A DNA stretch of 64,000 nt from Gammaproteobacteria bacterium (GTDB lineage Bacteria; Pseudomonadota; Gammaproteobacteria; SZUA-229). Shown in pieces: positions 19,781-27,816 of the stretch. The stretch spans positions 62,001 through 126,000 of the forward strand of contig JAPHSS010000008.1 of the NCBI GenBank assembly GCA_026195255.1. The letters run 5' to 3'. A model generated the notes under the pieces. It searched no databases and was not told the DNA's origin. It saw only the letters and a program-made list of their open reading frames with translations. Numbering within the stretch: the stretch's first letter is position 1; each line of letters begins with the position of its first letter. The translations under genes and the position numbers were made by a program.

Positions 19781-20236
19781 TTACTTTTTTTTAGGCTGAC
19801 GTTTAGGCCGGGTTTTATAATTCGTCACACTGGGCATAATCAGGTTATAAGGAAGTGCTTCGATTCCCCCATATACCTCGATTGCTTTCACCATTAAACC
19901 CGCAACATCTTCGACATTTTCAGCTGCACTGTCACCAGGTAATAACTTTTGCACCCCTAACATACCACCGTTCTGAACTTTGATTTCCTTATTATGGGGT
20001 AACGGGCCATCTATATTTATTTTGAAAACAAACCGTGTCTGCTTACGTAGATGATCTAAAAAAGCCTTGCAATTCAATTGCATAACAGTATCAGTGCAAC
20101 CAACACCATGCCTGTCGGCAAGGCGAAAAACATGCTGATAAGCACACTGGCACTTTAACGATAATATACCTTTTTCAAATACGCAGGGAGCACCATTAAT
20201 TTGCTCATAAATCTGCCTGTAATTTTCTTCATCCAT
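19781..20236 (-). CDS. Uncharacterised cysteine-containing protein
   Basis: I do not recognise this 151-residue protein. Its N-terminal half holds cysteines at about 18, 29, 31, 47 and 56 in the setting APCVFEKGILSLKCQCAYQ and GVGCTDTVMQLNC, which could bind a metal or cluster. The rest is mixed alpha/beta without membrane segments, and the tail is strongly basic (RPKRQPKKK). It follows a 79-residue gene by 26 bases on the same strand, so the two are probably one unit. The coding call rests on length, gene-like composition and clean spacing. Confidence 0.7.
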   Translation of the reverse strand: MDEENYRQIYEQINGAPCVFEKGILSLKCQCAYQHVFRLADRHGVGCTDTVMQLNCKAFLDHLRKQTRFVFKINIDGPLPHNKEIKVQNGGMLGVQKLLPGDSAAENVEDVAGLMVKAIEVYGGIEALPYNLIMPSVTNYKTRPKRQPKKK

Positions 20237-20262
20237 TGAACAAGCCGAATATAAACCGAAAT

Positions 20263-20502
20263 CTACTTCTCATGTTCCATAACGATCGGTTTATCTCTTG
20301 TCTCCATGAGCATTTCTTCTGCGGCTAGCTGGTTATCAGCAAACATCACTTTAATTTCAGCGACATCTGTTTCTGCCTGTCCTGCACGCACATCACGGGC
20401 AAAATTCTTTGCTTCCTTAAACTTCTCGAAGGTCTTAATCAATTCAAGCTGCTTTATCATAACCAGCTCAGCTGTCTCAATTTTATAAACGTAATAAGGC
20501 AT
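20263..20502 (-). CDS. Small uncharacterised protein
   Basis: The 79-residue product is soluble and mostly helical (MIKQLELIKTFEKFKEAKNFA and AADEEML-type helices). It begins MPYYVYKIE, a beginning seen in small conserved proteins of aquatic gammaproteobacteria as far as I recall, but no function can be named. It is the first gene of a two-gene leftward unit with the cysteine-containing protein, divergent from the SulP-linked genes. Confidence 0.7.
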   Translation of the reverse strand: MPYYVYKIETAELVMIKQLELIKTFEKFKEAKNFARDVRAGQAETDVAEIKVMFADNQLAAEEMLMETRDKPIVMEHEK

Positions 20503-20571
20503 ATATACTCACAATAACTTAGTAATTCCGTCGGGTATTATATCAAATACTAATATAAGGGGTAAAATATC

Positions 20572-20600
20572 TTGCTTAAAAGGTTATAATTTCGTTATAC
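20572..20600 (+). promoter_or_regulatory. Predicted sigma-70 promoter
   Basis: TTGCTT at 20572-20577 and TTATAC at 20595-20600 are separated by 17 bases. They face the 94-residue gene and the SulP transporter gene. The distance to the ATG at 20683 leaves a leader of about 75 bases, which contains inverted repeats. Confidence 0.55.
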
Positions 20601-20602
20601 AC

Positions 20603-20631
20603 GTCGTGAACAGCTTAATGATTTTCACGAC
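20603..20631 (+). other. Hairpin in the leader of the SulP operon
   Basis: GTCGTGAA (20603-20610) and TTCACGAC (20624-20631) form a perfect eight-base stem with a 13-base loop at the expected start of the transcript. A second GC-rich inverted repeat (AGCAC...GTGCT, about 20643-20661) follows. There is no T run, so it is not a simple terminator; it may bind a protein or stabilise the RNA. Confidence 0.5.
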
Positions 20632-20682
20632 CACGCACTGACAGCACGGTGTGCCTGTGCTTTATTAATAACAGAGAATTTT

Positions 20683-20967
20683 ATGGAAACTGATTTAAAA
20701 AAAGAACTCGATGTACTGGTTGTCTTACGCAAAGTAATTTCCAGCATGGTACGTGAAATTACCCCTGACCCAGGTATGAAACACCCCCTAAGTGACGCCA
20801 CTGTTGAAGATGTACGTCAGGGTTTTATCCTGATTGCCGCTCGTGAACGAGAAATTTCAGAACTATTAGGCAAACCGAGTCTTCACCGACCCATGTACAA
20901 GGGCGAGAAACCAAAGACGAATGTGGTAAAAATGCACGGTTTAAAATCATCCAACGATGAAGATTAA
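20683..20967 (+). CDS. Small uncharacterised protein upstream of a SulP transporter
   Basis: The 94-residue product is soluble and largely helical (KKELDVLVVLRKVISSMV, then VEDVRQGFILIAAREREISEL), with a disordered charged tail. I do not recognise a named family. It is preceded by a good promoter and a structured leader and followed 64 bases later by the SulP gene, so co-transcription is likely. A role linked to transporter regulation is possible but unsupported beyond position. Confidence 0.72.
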   Translation: METDLKKELDVLVVLRKVISSMVREITPDPGMKHPLSDATVEDVRQGFILIAAREREISELLGKPSLHRPMYKGEKPKTNVVKMHGLKSSNDED

Positions 20968-21031
20968 GAAGAGCCATTACATCCAGCCTCTTTACCTATA
21001 AATGAGCCTATAAATATAAGGACACCGTTTT

Positions 21032-23185
21032 TTGTATAAACATCCCACTAAAGGGGATGTCTGGGGTGGGGTTTCTGCATCCGCCGTGATGTTACCTCAG
21101 GCAACCGCCTTTGGCATAGCTCTATGGGCGCCCTATACTCAAAACCCGGCAACTGGCGCGATGGCGGGCCTTATTACGGCTATCGCCCTGTGTTTTTTCT
21201 CGGGCCTGAGCCGTGGCACAAGCGGCATGGTCAGCTCACCAACCGGGCCCACAATGGTGCTTGTGGCGGGTGCTTTAGCCAGCCTTTATTCACGGGGTTT
21301 TTCTACTAGCGAATTATTTTTAAATATCGCAATCATGCTGTTCTTAAGCGGTTTTATTCAGATCTTAATCGGTCTGTTTAATGGTGGCCGATTAATCAAG
21401 TTCATTCCCTACCCTGTTGTCGCCGGCTTTATGACGGGCTCGGCGCTTTTGATGATTAATTCACAGGTGGTTATGCTGGACTTATTAACCCTGAGCCCTC
21501 AAACATTAAACAATATTCTTCAGCAAGCATTATGGATTCCCTGGTTAACCGCTTTATTAACTTTTCTGGCAATCTCTATACTACCGAAAATATTACCCGT
21601 TATACCGGGAACCGTTTCCGGGTTAATAAGCGGAACGCTTATTTTTCACTTATTAAATAAATTTAATTCTTCCAGTTACTCCACAGAATGGGTTGTCGGA
21701 CGCCTGCCGGATATTTCCAGTATTCAACTAATCAATCTTTCATCTTTTGAGCATGTTCCCTGGTTACTGATATTACCCATTAGTTTTGCACTCGCCGTTT
21801 TGTCTTCACTGGACAGCCTGCTGACCTCTGTTGTTGCTGATGTCGCCACAACCAGTCGACACAATGCAAAACGAGAACTCACCGGGCAGGGAGCTGGGCA
21901 AATGGTCGCTGCATTATTTGGGGGCATAGCGGGTGCAGGCACCACCGGTGCAAGCATCGTTGCAATTAAATCTGGCGGGCGTCACTGGGTAGCTTTTTTT
22001 AGTGCATTAACTTTTGTGTTAATAATTATTTTGCTCGGCCCTATAGCTGCTTTACTGCCTATTAGCGTTCTCGCGGGCATAATATTACATGTTGCAATTA
22101 TGGGCATGCTGGAAAGAGATATTTTATTGTGGTTAAGAAACCCTCGCAATCGAATGGATGCAATGACAGCCATTCTTGTAACGGGTGTTACGGTAACTTA
22201 TGACCTGATGATTGCTGTTGGCATTGGCCTGATTTTAGCCACCTTTCAGTTTGTACGCGCTCAAATCCTTTCACCGGTTGTACATCGTCGCTCAACAATT
22301 GCACAACACCCTTCATTACGCAGGCGTAATGAAGAACACCGCAACTTATTAAAAGAGCACGCAGATAATATTTTAATTTATGAGCTAAAAGGTAATTTAT
22401 TTTTTGGCACTGTTGATAAACTTTTTGAAGAGTTCAACTCCGACTTACATCATCCAGTACAAATCATTCTTGATATGGCGCGAGTTCAACAGGTCGATTT
22501 AACCGCAGTTAAAATGTTACAACAAATGGCTGATCGTTTGCATAAAGTTAACGGCGAACTTATTTTCACTAATGTCAGAAAAGGCAAAGGGCTTAATAAA
22601 AAAGTTGCAAAAACATTACGTCAGATCAGCCCCCATCACAGCGGAAACTACCCTGTACACACTTTTATCGATGCCGATGAAGCCATTGAATACGCTGAGA
22701 ACAAACTGCTTGAATCATTAGGCGCAGAGCCAGGAGCCTCTACTAAAATAGAACTCAAAGACAGCGAGCTCTGTCATGGCTTTGATGAAACCACACTCAA
22801 AACACTACAAAAAAACATGAAATCGGTAACTCTGAAATCAGGTGACAGACTATTTAAAGCGGGTGATATAGCCACAGAATTGTTTGTAGTGCTTGAAGGG
22901 GAAATAGACATTCTTTTACCCTATGACAAAAAAAGATATAAACGTCTTGCCAAATTTGGCCCCGGGGCATTTTTTGGAGAAATTGTATTTTTAAAATCCG
23001 GCGCGAGAACGGCGGATGCAAAAGCCATTATAGACACAGAATTATTAATGCTCGATGAAAATGGTTTTGAGCAATTAAAAACTCACAACCCCCAGGCCGC
23101 AATCATGTTAGTTTTAAGACTGGGAAGGGAGTTAAGTGAACGTTTAAGATGGACAGACACAGAATTACGACGACTTTCAGATTAA
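21032..23185 (+). CDS. SulP-family anion transporter with STAS and cyclic-nucleotide-binding domains
   Basis: This inner-membrane protein (717 residues) has the SulP transport domain over about 1-410, with the repeated GLITAIALCFFSGL and PVVAGFMTGSALLMINSQ segments. A STAS domain lies at about 444-553 (NILIYELKGNLFFG, ILDMARVQQVDLTAVKML). A cyclic-nucleotide-binding fold ends the protein at about 595-710, including GDRLFKAGDIATELFVVLEG and FGPGAFFGEIVFL. SulP proteins move sulfate, bicarbonate or dicarboxylates; the substrate cannot be read here. The three-domain fusion implies gating by a nucleotide. Translation probably starts at TTG with TAAGGA nine bases upstream. Confidence 0.9.
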   Translation: MYKHPTKGDVWGGVSASAVMLPQATAFGIALWAPYTQNPATGAMAGLITAIALCFFSGLSRGTSGMVSSPTGPTMVLVAGALASLYSRGFSTSELFLNIAIMLFLSGFIQILIGLFNGGRLIKFIPYPVVAGFMTGSALLMINSQVVMLDLLTLSPQTLNNILQQALWIPWLTALLTFLAISILPKILPVIPGTVSGLISGTLIFHLLNKFNSSSYSTEWVVGRLPDISSIQLINLSSFEHVPWLLILPISFALAVLSSLDSLLTSVVADVATTSRHNAKRELTGQGAGQMVAALFGGIAGAGTTGASIVAIKSGGRHWVAFFSALTFVLIIILLGPIAALLPISVLAGIILHVAIMGMLERDILLWLRNPRNRMDAMTAILVTGVTVTYDLMIAVGIGLILATFQFVRAQILSPVVHRRSTIAQHPSLRRRNEEHRNLLKEHADNILIYELKGNLFFGTVDKLFEEFNSDLHHPVQIILDMARVQQVDLTAVKMLQQMADRLHKVNGELIFTNVRKGKGLNKKVAKTLRQISPHHSGNYPVHTFIDADEAIEYAENKLLESLGAEPGASTKIELKDSELCHGFDETTLKTLQKNMKSVTLKSGDRLFKAGDIATELFVVLEGEIDILLPYDKKRYKRLAKFGPGAFFGEIVFLKSGARTADAKAIIDTELLMLDENGFEQLKTHNPQAAIMLVLRLGRELSERLRWTDTELRRLSD

Positions 23186-23239
23186 TAATCAGTCGCAAGC
23201 CAGTTGCAAATTACACTAACTCGTGACTTACGACTAACT

Positions 23240-23944
23240 TTAATTCAGCGGCAATCTGTCACGCAGCGCATCACGATCAAACCACCATTGACCATTAGCA
23301 ATTGCATCAATCACTGTTCCCATCATTGGTAAGAACTTTTCCGGGTCATTCAAATTCATTTTTTCCATCCAGAAATCCAGTTTCTCCTGGCTCTTCACAT
23401 CTGAATGACGTTGCGCAACTTTAGTGATCATGTTTTTTGTTAAAAAAGACAAACTGTCGTGTTTCTCATCGGATGCACGTATACCTACAATATAATGAGC
23501 TGTTGCTGCCGCAACCGCCGCACCGTCAGAATTATTTGGTGTTTCATCAATGATATTACTCATCATACCAATCGTGTATTCTGGATCTACCGGATAAGTG
23601 ACCGACAACCAGACACCATGAATCAATGCCTGAATAGATGCAGGCTGTTCGGTTTGATACATAATGTCACAGGCTTCAATTGCACTGGCCCAGTCTTCAG
23701 CTTCAACAAACACATCAAAGGCTGCCCTGGATTCATTCCAGGCATTTTCATTCTGCTCAAGGCCCAATTGCGTATTGGCTATATCCATCTTAACTTTTGC
23801 TACATCCAGAGGGTTCGCATCTCTGGATAACTGAGATAGTTCAAACTGGTGGTTTTTTAATTGCTCTTCCAGATAAGCTCTCGCCTCTTCATCTGTAGAT
23901 GACTCTAATATACCGCTTTCTGGTCTTAGTCCTGGATCTTTCAT
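23240..23944 (-). CDS. Uncharacterised helical-repeat protein
   Basis: I do not recognise this 234-residue protein. It is soluble, acidic and almost wholly helical, with a TPR-like middle (VKMDIANTQLGLEQNENAW, then FVEAEDWASAIEACD). It has no signal peptide or membrane segment. It lies 119 bases after two overlapping genes that also encode unknown proteins, all leftward, suggesting one operon. It ends 55 bases from the convergent SulP gene. A scaffold or adaptor role is the usual expectation for such repeats, not a demonstrated one. Confidence 0.75.
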   Translation of the reverse strand: MKDPGLRPESGILESSTDEEARAYLEEQLKNHQFELSQLSRDANPLDVAKVKMDIANTQLGLEQNENAWNESRAAFDVFVEAEDWASAIEACDIMYQTEQPASIQALIHGVWLSVTYPVDPEYTIGMMSNIIDETPNNSDGAAVAAATAHYIVGIRASDEKHDSLSFLTKNMITKVAQRHSDVKSQEKLDFWMEKMNLNDPEKFLPMMGTVIDAIANGQWWFDRDALRDRLPLN

Positions 23945-24063
23945 ATTTCTGTACTCTATAAATTACAACTAATGTTCAATATGGGGTTAAATTACTATTT
24001 TACTAGCCCTGCAAGTGGCCCCGAGACGGCCCTGCTGTAAGCAGACCTACAACGGACCAGTCA

Positions 24064-24750
24064 TTATACTGGCTGCTGATTAGTCGCTTGCATTAAATTC
24101 GCTATATCCTGCAGGCGCTGTTGAGCGTTGAGTACCCGCTCATTCGTCTCATCCAGACCTTTTAAAAGCTCAACACCCTGCTGATAAACCATCAACTGTT
24201 GCTGCGGATCAAATAACTGTACAGCCAGTATAACGGTTTCAGCCGGTTCGCTTAACAGACATGGCACCATTAAAGCCTCATCAATAAGACTCTCCGGGGA
24301 TAATAAGTCTGCAATAAAAGGATGCTCCAGCAGGGCAAAATGTGCCTGTCTGGCCTGCTCTTCCATTTCAAGTTTGGAAATACCAGTGGCGTCATTTGCT
24401 ACTGCTTTCCACATACTTTGCATCATCATACTTAACAGGCGTTTGATCATTTCACGAATCTCTGCCTGATCACCAGCCAGTCCGGCACTCATTTCGTAAG
24501 TTTTATCTAACGACTCTTTTAACTTAAGCACTAACTCAACGTCGGCACTGGGTTCTAACTCTGTAACCTGTTTCACAAGATCACGGAACTCCTGCATAAA
24601 CATTTCAACTTCAGCAGCGTCTTCACGACGCGCATCCTGAATATCAAAAGGCTCAATACTGGTTTCGCCAAATAATGGATTATTAAACTGGCGTCTTAAC
24701 AAGCGCTCACGAGAACCCGGCTTCTTTGAAAACAATAACTCTATACTCAT
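24064..24750 (-). CDS. Uncharacterised helical protein
   Basis: The 228-residue product is all-helical and acidic, with a basic N-terminal stretch (KKPGSRERLLRRQF) and a methionine-rich helix (IKRLLSMMMQSMWKAV, about 105-120). It has no membrane anchor or known catalytic motif. Its ATG overlaps the stop of the receiver-like gene by four bases, so the two are translationally coupled and probably act together. Function is unknown. Confidence 0.75.
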   Translation of the reverse strand: MSIELLFSKKPGSRERLLRRQFNNPLFGETSIEPFDIQDARREDAAEVEMFMQEFRDLVKQVTELEPSADVELVLKLKESLDKTYEMSAGLAGDQAEIREMIKRLLSMMMQSMWKAVANDATGISKLEMEEQARQAHFALLEHPFIADLLSPESLIDEALMVPCLLSEPAETVILAVQLFDPQQQLMVYQQGVELLKGLDETNERVLNAQQRLQDIANLMQATNQQPV

Positions 24751-25133
24751 GCAAGCTGCTCCTGGCTTTTATCTAACACATCACTTATCGCCGATTCTTC
24801 AATTGGAAAGGCCAGTGTTGAATAAATATCATATACTGCCAATAGGCGCTCCAGCTGAGGTCGCTGCTCTTTTTCGTAAAACACAATGACTTTACATTCA
24901 GGTAACTGTTGCATCGTCGCCATTAAGGTTTCCAGACTGCTAGTGCGATCACGAAAGTCTGACTGGAAATTAAATTCCGCAACCACAATTGCCGGTTTAA
25001 TTTTCTTCAGCAATTTAGTCGCTTTACGCATACTATCCACTTTCTCAACGGCATAACCTTTCTGCTTATAAAGGGAGCTAAAATCAGGATATCCGCCAAT
25101 TTCGACAATAGACAGTAGTTGAGGTGTAACCAC
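24747..25133 (-). CDS. Receiver-like protein lacking the phosphorylation site
   Basis: The 128-residue product has the alternating strand-helix pattern of a response-regulator receiver: LLSIVEIGG, then AIVVAEFNF, KVIVFYEKE and STLAFPIEE as strands 1, 3, 4 and 5. The acidic pair after strand 1 is missing, the phospho-acceptor position is Glu in VVAEFNF, and the lysine before the last proline is absent. If the fold assignment is right it is a pseudo-receiver that works by protein contact. It is the first gene of a three-gene leftward unit with two helical proteins. Confidence 0.65.
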   Translation of the reverse strand: MVTPQLLSIVEIGGYPDFSSLYKQKGYAVEKVDSMRKATKLLKKIKPAIVVAEFNFQSDFRDRTSSLETLMATMQQLPECKVIVFYEKEQRPQLERLLAVYDIYSTLAFPIEESAISDVLDKSQEQLA

Positions 25134-25261
25134 GATAAGTATCTGCGATTTAAAAACCGAGATTATACCATAGTATATTAGTCAGGTATTATATGATTGA
25201 TTACATAACGAACCATGACAGCAAGACTATAAAAATCAACCCACAATTTGACTCTCGCTTA

Positions 25262-25903
25262 TTAACTTCTTTTTAGACCTCTTAAAAACACATCAAACAA
25301 CTGCAACACCATCGCCCGCAATAGGGTCTGACGTCCCGTCCATGATGAGTCTTTCGCCTGAGTTTGAAACTGAACTTTCAACTTACCCGATGATACCATT
25401 ATGGCCAAACCCTGAATCATAGACATAGTGCTTAATGCCAACGTCATAGGGTCGCCCTCTTTAAAGACCTTTAATCGCTGACCATTTCGAATAATAGCCA
25501 CCAGACTCTGCATTGCGTCATCCGCCGCCAGCTTTAAGTTACCACCACAATCCTGTGGCTGAATATGCCCACCAAACATTAACTGAAACAAATTGGGTTG
25601 ATCAGCCGCCATACTAATAACATGCATTGCACTTTCAAATATCTGGCCTTCAGGGTCATTAGCAAACTCCAGCTCCAGCCTGGTATAACGGGCTTTTAGA
25701 CGACGAAAGCCATCTTCCGCCATGGCCTCCAGTAACTGTTGTTTGTTACGAAAATGGCGATAAGGCGCATTATGACCCACTCCTATTGTGCGCGCAATTT
25801 CACGCAAACTAATACCTGCCACGCCCTTCTGATTTAGAAACTCTATTCCAGTGCTTACCAGTGAGCTTCTTAAATTTCCATGGTGATAATTCGTCTGCTC
25901 CAC
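25262..25903 (-). CDS. TetR/AcrR-family transcriptional regulator
   Basis: The 213-residue repressor has a TetR DNA-binding domain at about 10-57: ISLREIARTIGVGHNAPYRHFRNKQQLLEAMA contains the helix-turn-helix, given here by its ends ISLREIARTIGV and YRHFRNKQQLL. A ligand-binding helical domain follows. It is divergent from the gene starting at 26058, and a 19-base palindrome lies in the shared upstream region. It probably represses itself and that gene, perhaps also the TRAP operon. The ligand is unknown. Confidence 0.9.
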   Translation of the reverse strand: MEQTNYHHGNLRSSLVSTGIEFLNQKGVAGISLREIARTIGVGHNAPYRHFRNKQQLLEAMAEDGFRRLKARYTRLELEFANDPEGQIFESAMHVISMAADQPNLFQLMFGGHIQPQDCGGNLKLAADDAMQSLVAIIRNGQRLKVFKEGDPMTLALSTMSMIQGLAIMVSSGKLKVQFQTQAKDSSWTGRQTLLRAMVLQLFDVFLRGLKRS

Positions 25904-25922
25904 AATCTACTACCAAATCTAA

Positions 25923-25951
25923 TTGACAAGTAACAATACTATCATTAAATT
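25923..25951 (+). promoter_or_regulatory. Predicted promoter for the TetR-divergent gene
   Basis: TTGACA (25923-25928) and TAAATT (25946-25951) are 17 bases apart and point towards the gene at 26058. The expected transcription start falls within the palindrome at 25956-25974, so repressor binding there would block transcription. Confidence 0.5.
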
Positions 25952-25955
25952 GATT

Positions 25956-25974
25956 ATGTGGGCAGTGTCCACAT
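25956..25974. promoter_or_regulatory. Candidate TetR operator palindrome
   Basis: ATGTGGGCAGTGTCCACAT is a palindrome of two nine-base arms around a central G with one mismatch per arm pair. It lies between the divergent TetR gene and the gene at 26058, in the size range of TetR-family operators. Confidence 0.55.
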
Positions 25975-26057
25975 GAGTGATTTATTATCTACCCACCACT
26001 AAAATAACAGCCAGATCAAGCCTGTTTCTCAGCTTGAAAACATTCTGGGAGACCAAG

Positions 26058-26810
26058 ATGGTAACTAATGACTTAATTAATCGTATTTGCAACGCCCATG
26101 GTGGTATCGAGCGCTGGCAAATGGTTGAATCAATTCAAATGCAGCTTGATATTTTTGGCCCCATTCTGCTCACAAAATTTAAATCTCCCTGGTTATCTAA
26201 TATCACGGCTAATATCTTTACCGATAAACCCTATGTGAGCCTTCACAATTTTCCAGAAGAGGGGCAAACAGGTATTTTTGATGGTTTTGATGTTTATATC
26301 TTTAACGCGCAGGACAAAATTTACTGCGAAAGAAACTATCGCAATTGTGACGAACTAAAAAACAAGGCCCGCTTACACTGGGATCATCTTGATCTAATTT
26401 ACTTTCTTGGTTACGCATTATGGAATTACAACTGCAGCCCGTTTATCTTTCAAAACAAAGGTTTTGAATGCCAGCAGGGTGAAGATTTTCTGCAGGGTGA
26501 TGGCAGCGTACTGAGTACGTTAAATGCTCGATACCCCAGCCATATCCCAACACACTGTAAACAGCAGGTCTTTTATTTTGACCAGAAAGGCCTTTTAAAA
26601 CGTCAGGATTACACTGCCGATATTACTAACCCTCTGGCTATTGGAAGCCACATTTGTGATGACCACAAAACCATCGACGGCCTGGTCTTCCCAACTCACC
26701 GAAGCGTATTCCCGCGACTGTGGAATGGCAAACCTCTCACAGCCATCAAAGTCATGGACAGCCGCTTCAAAAACATACTCATAAACTGGCGTCAGCCCGT
26801 CACAACATAG
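26058..26810 (+). CDS. Uncharacterised protein divergent from a TetR regulator
   Basis: The 250-residue protein is unrecognised. The ATG at 26058 is chosen because GGGAGA precedes it; the frame is open 27 codons further up without a ribosome site. The sequence is mixed beta-rich, with no signal peptide, and has recurring aromatic pairs (DGFDVYIFNAQDKIYCERNY, then LDLIYFLGYALWNY). The alternating strands recall the LolA/LppX-like half-barrel, a weak resemblance. It is probably controlled by the adjacent TetR protein and lies 136 bases upstream of the TRAP operon. Confidence 0.75.
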   Translation: MVTNDLINRICNAHGGIERWQMVESIQMQLDIFGPILLTKFKSPWLSNITANIFTDKPYVSLHNFPEEGQTGIFDGFDVYIFNAQDKIYCERNYRNCDELKNKARLHWDHLDLIYFLGYALWNYNCSPFIFQNKGFECQQGEDFLQGDGSVLSTLNARYPSHIPTHCKQQVFYFDQKGLLKRQDYTADITNPLAIGSHICDDHKTIDGLVFPTHRSVFPRLWNGKPLTAIKVMDSRFKNILINWRQPVTT

Positions 26811-26946
26811 TTACACTATTTAATAACGGGCACTTCATTTCAACCAAACAATGTGACACAACAAAATCACCTACAGGTAAAAATAATTTATACCCATAAA
26901 AACACTGTGTTAAGCTTCATGAATACTTGAAAAAAATAATATCAAG

Positions 26947-27816
26947 ATGAATAAAACACTTAGATTTTTCAGCTTTATATGGATCATACTTCAACTTGGT
27001 GCTTGCTCTATGGCAGAGCTCACCGTTAAGGCATCTATGCCAATGATTGAAGGCGGCATGCTTGCTTTAAATCGCGAGCCTGACCTGCAATTTGCAGAAG
27101 CCGCCATGCCTTCCAATATTGAACTTATGGAAGGTATGATCATAAATGCCCCCGACAATGAAGATTTACGCAATTATGCTGCTCAGGCTTACTACGGTTA
27201 TGCCTACGGGTTTGTTGAAGACGAAAACCCTCAACGTGCCGCAAGTTTTTATAAACGAGGCCTAAATCATGCGCTTTTTAATTTACAGAAAAGCGGTTTA
27301 AGCCAGAACGTCTTATCCGGCGATCTGCATACCTTACAAAACAAACTCCAGTCATTTGACGAAGATGAACTAGCCCCCCTGTTCTGGGCTGCATCTAACT
27401 GGGCTAAATGGATTAATCTCAACCGGGACAAAGCAGAAGCTATTGCCGATTTACCTAAAACCGCCATGTTAATGCAACGTGTTATTGATATTGATGAAGG
27501 TTTTTATATGGCGGGGCCACATATCTTTTTTGCTGTCTATAATGGTAGCCGATCGCCCCTACTTGGAGGTGATTTCGATTTATCCAGCCAACATTTTGAT
27601 AAAGCCCGAAAAATGAATAATAACCAACTGTTAATAGTTGACCTATTACAGGCGGAGTATCTTGATCGTCAAAAATTTGATCAGGCATCTTTTCATAAAC
27701 GACTAAGTCATATTATAAATAACCCAACCCCGTCAAACCCTGATATTTTATTAATTAACAATATCGCAAAACGCAAAGCTAAAAGATTACTCGAAAAGGA
27801 ATCAGAATGGTTTTAA
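26947..27816 (+). CDS. TRAP transporter TatT component, lipoprotein
   Basis: The 289-residue product has a lipoprotein signal with lipobox LQLGAC (about 16-21) and then the helical TatT fold: YAAQAYYGYAYGFVEDENPQRAASFY, given here by its ends YAAQAYYGY and PQRAASFY, and ALFWAASNWA-type helices. TatT proteins form a periplasmic trimer that hands ligand to the DctP-like binding protein, first described for Treponema. It is the first gene of a TatT-DctP-DctQ-DctM operon, and its stop overlaps the DctP start. Confidence 0.88.
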   Translation: MNKTLRFFSFIWIILQLGACSMAELTVKASMPMIEGGMLALNREPDLQFAEAAMPSNIELMEGMIINAPDNEDLRNYAAQAYYGYAYGFVEDENPQRAASFYKRGLNHALFNLQKSGLSQNVLSGDLHTLQNKLQSFDEDELAPLFWAASNWAKWINLNRDKAEAIADLPKTAMLMQRVIDIDEGFYMAGPHIFFAVYNGSRSPLLGGDFDLSSQHFDKARKMNNNQLLIVDLLQAEYLDRQKFDQASFHKRLSHIINNPTPSNPDILLINNIAKRKAKRLLEKESEWF

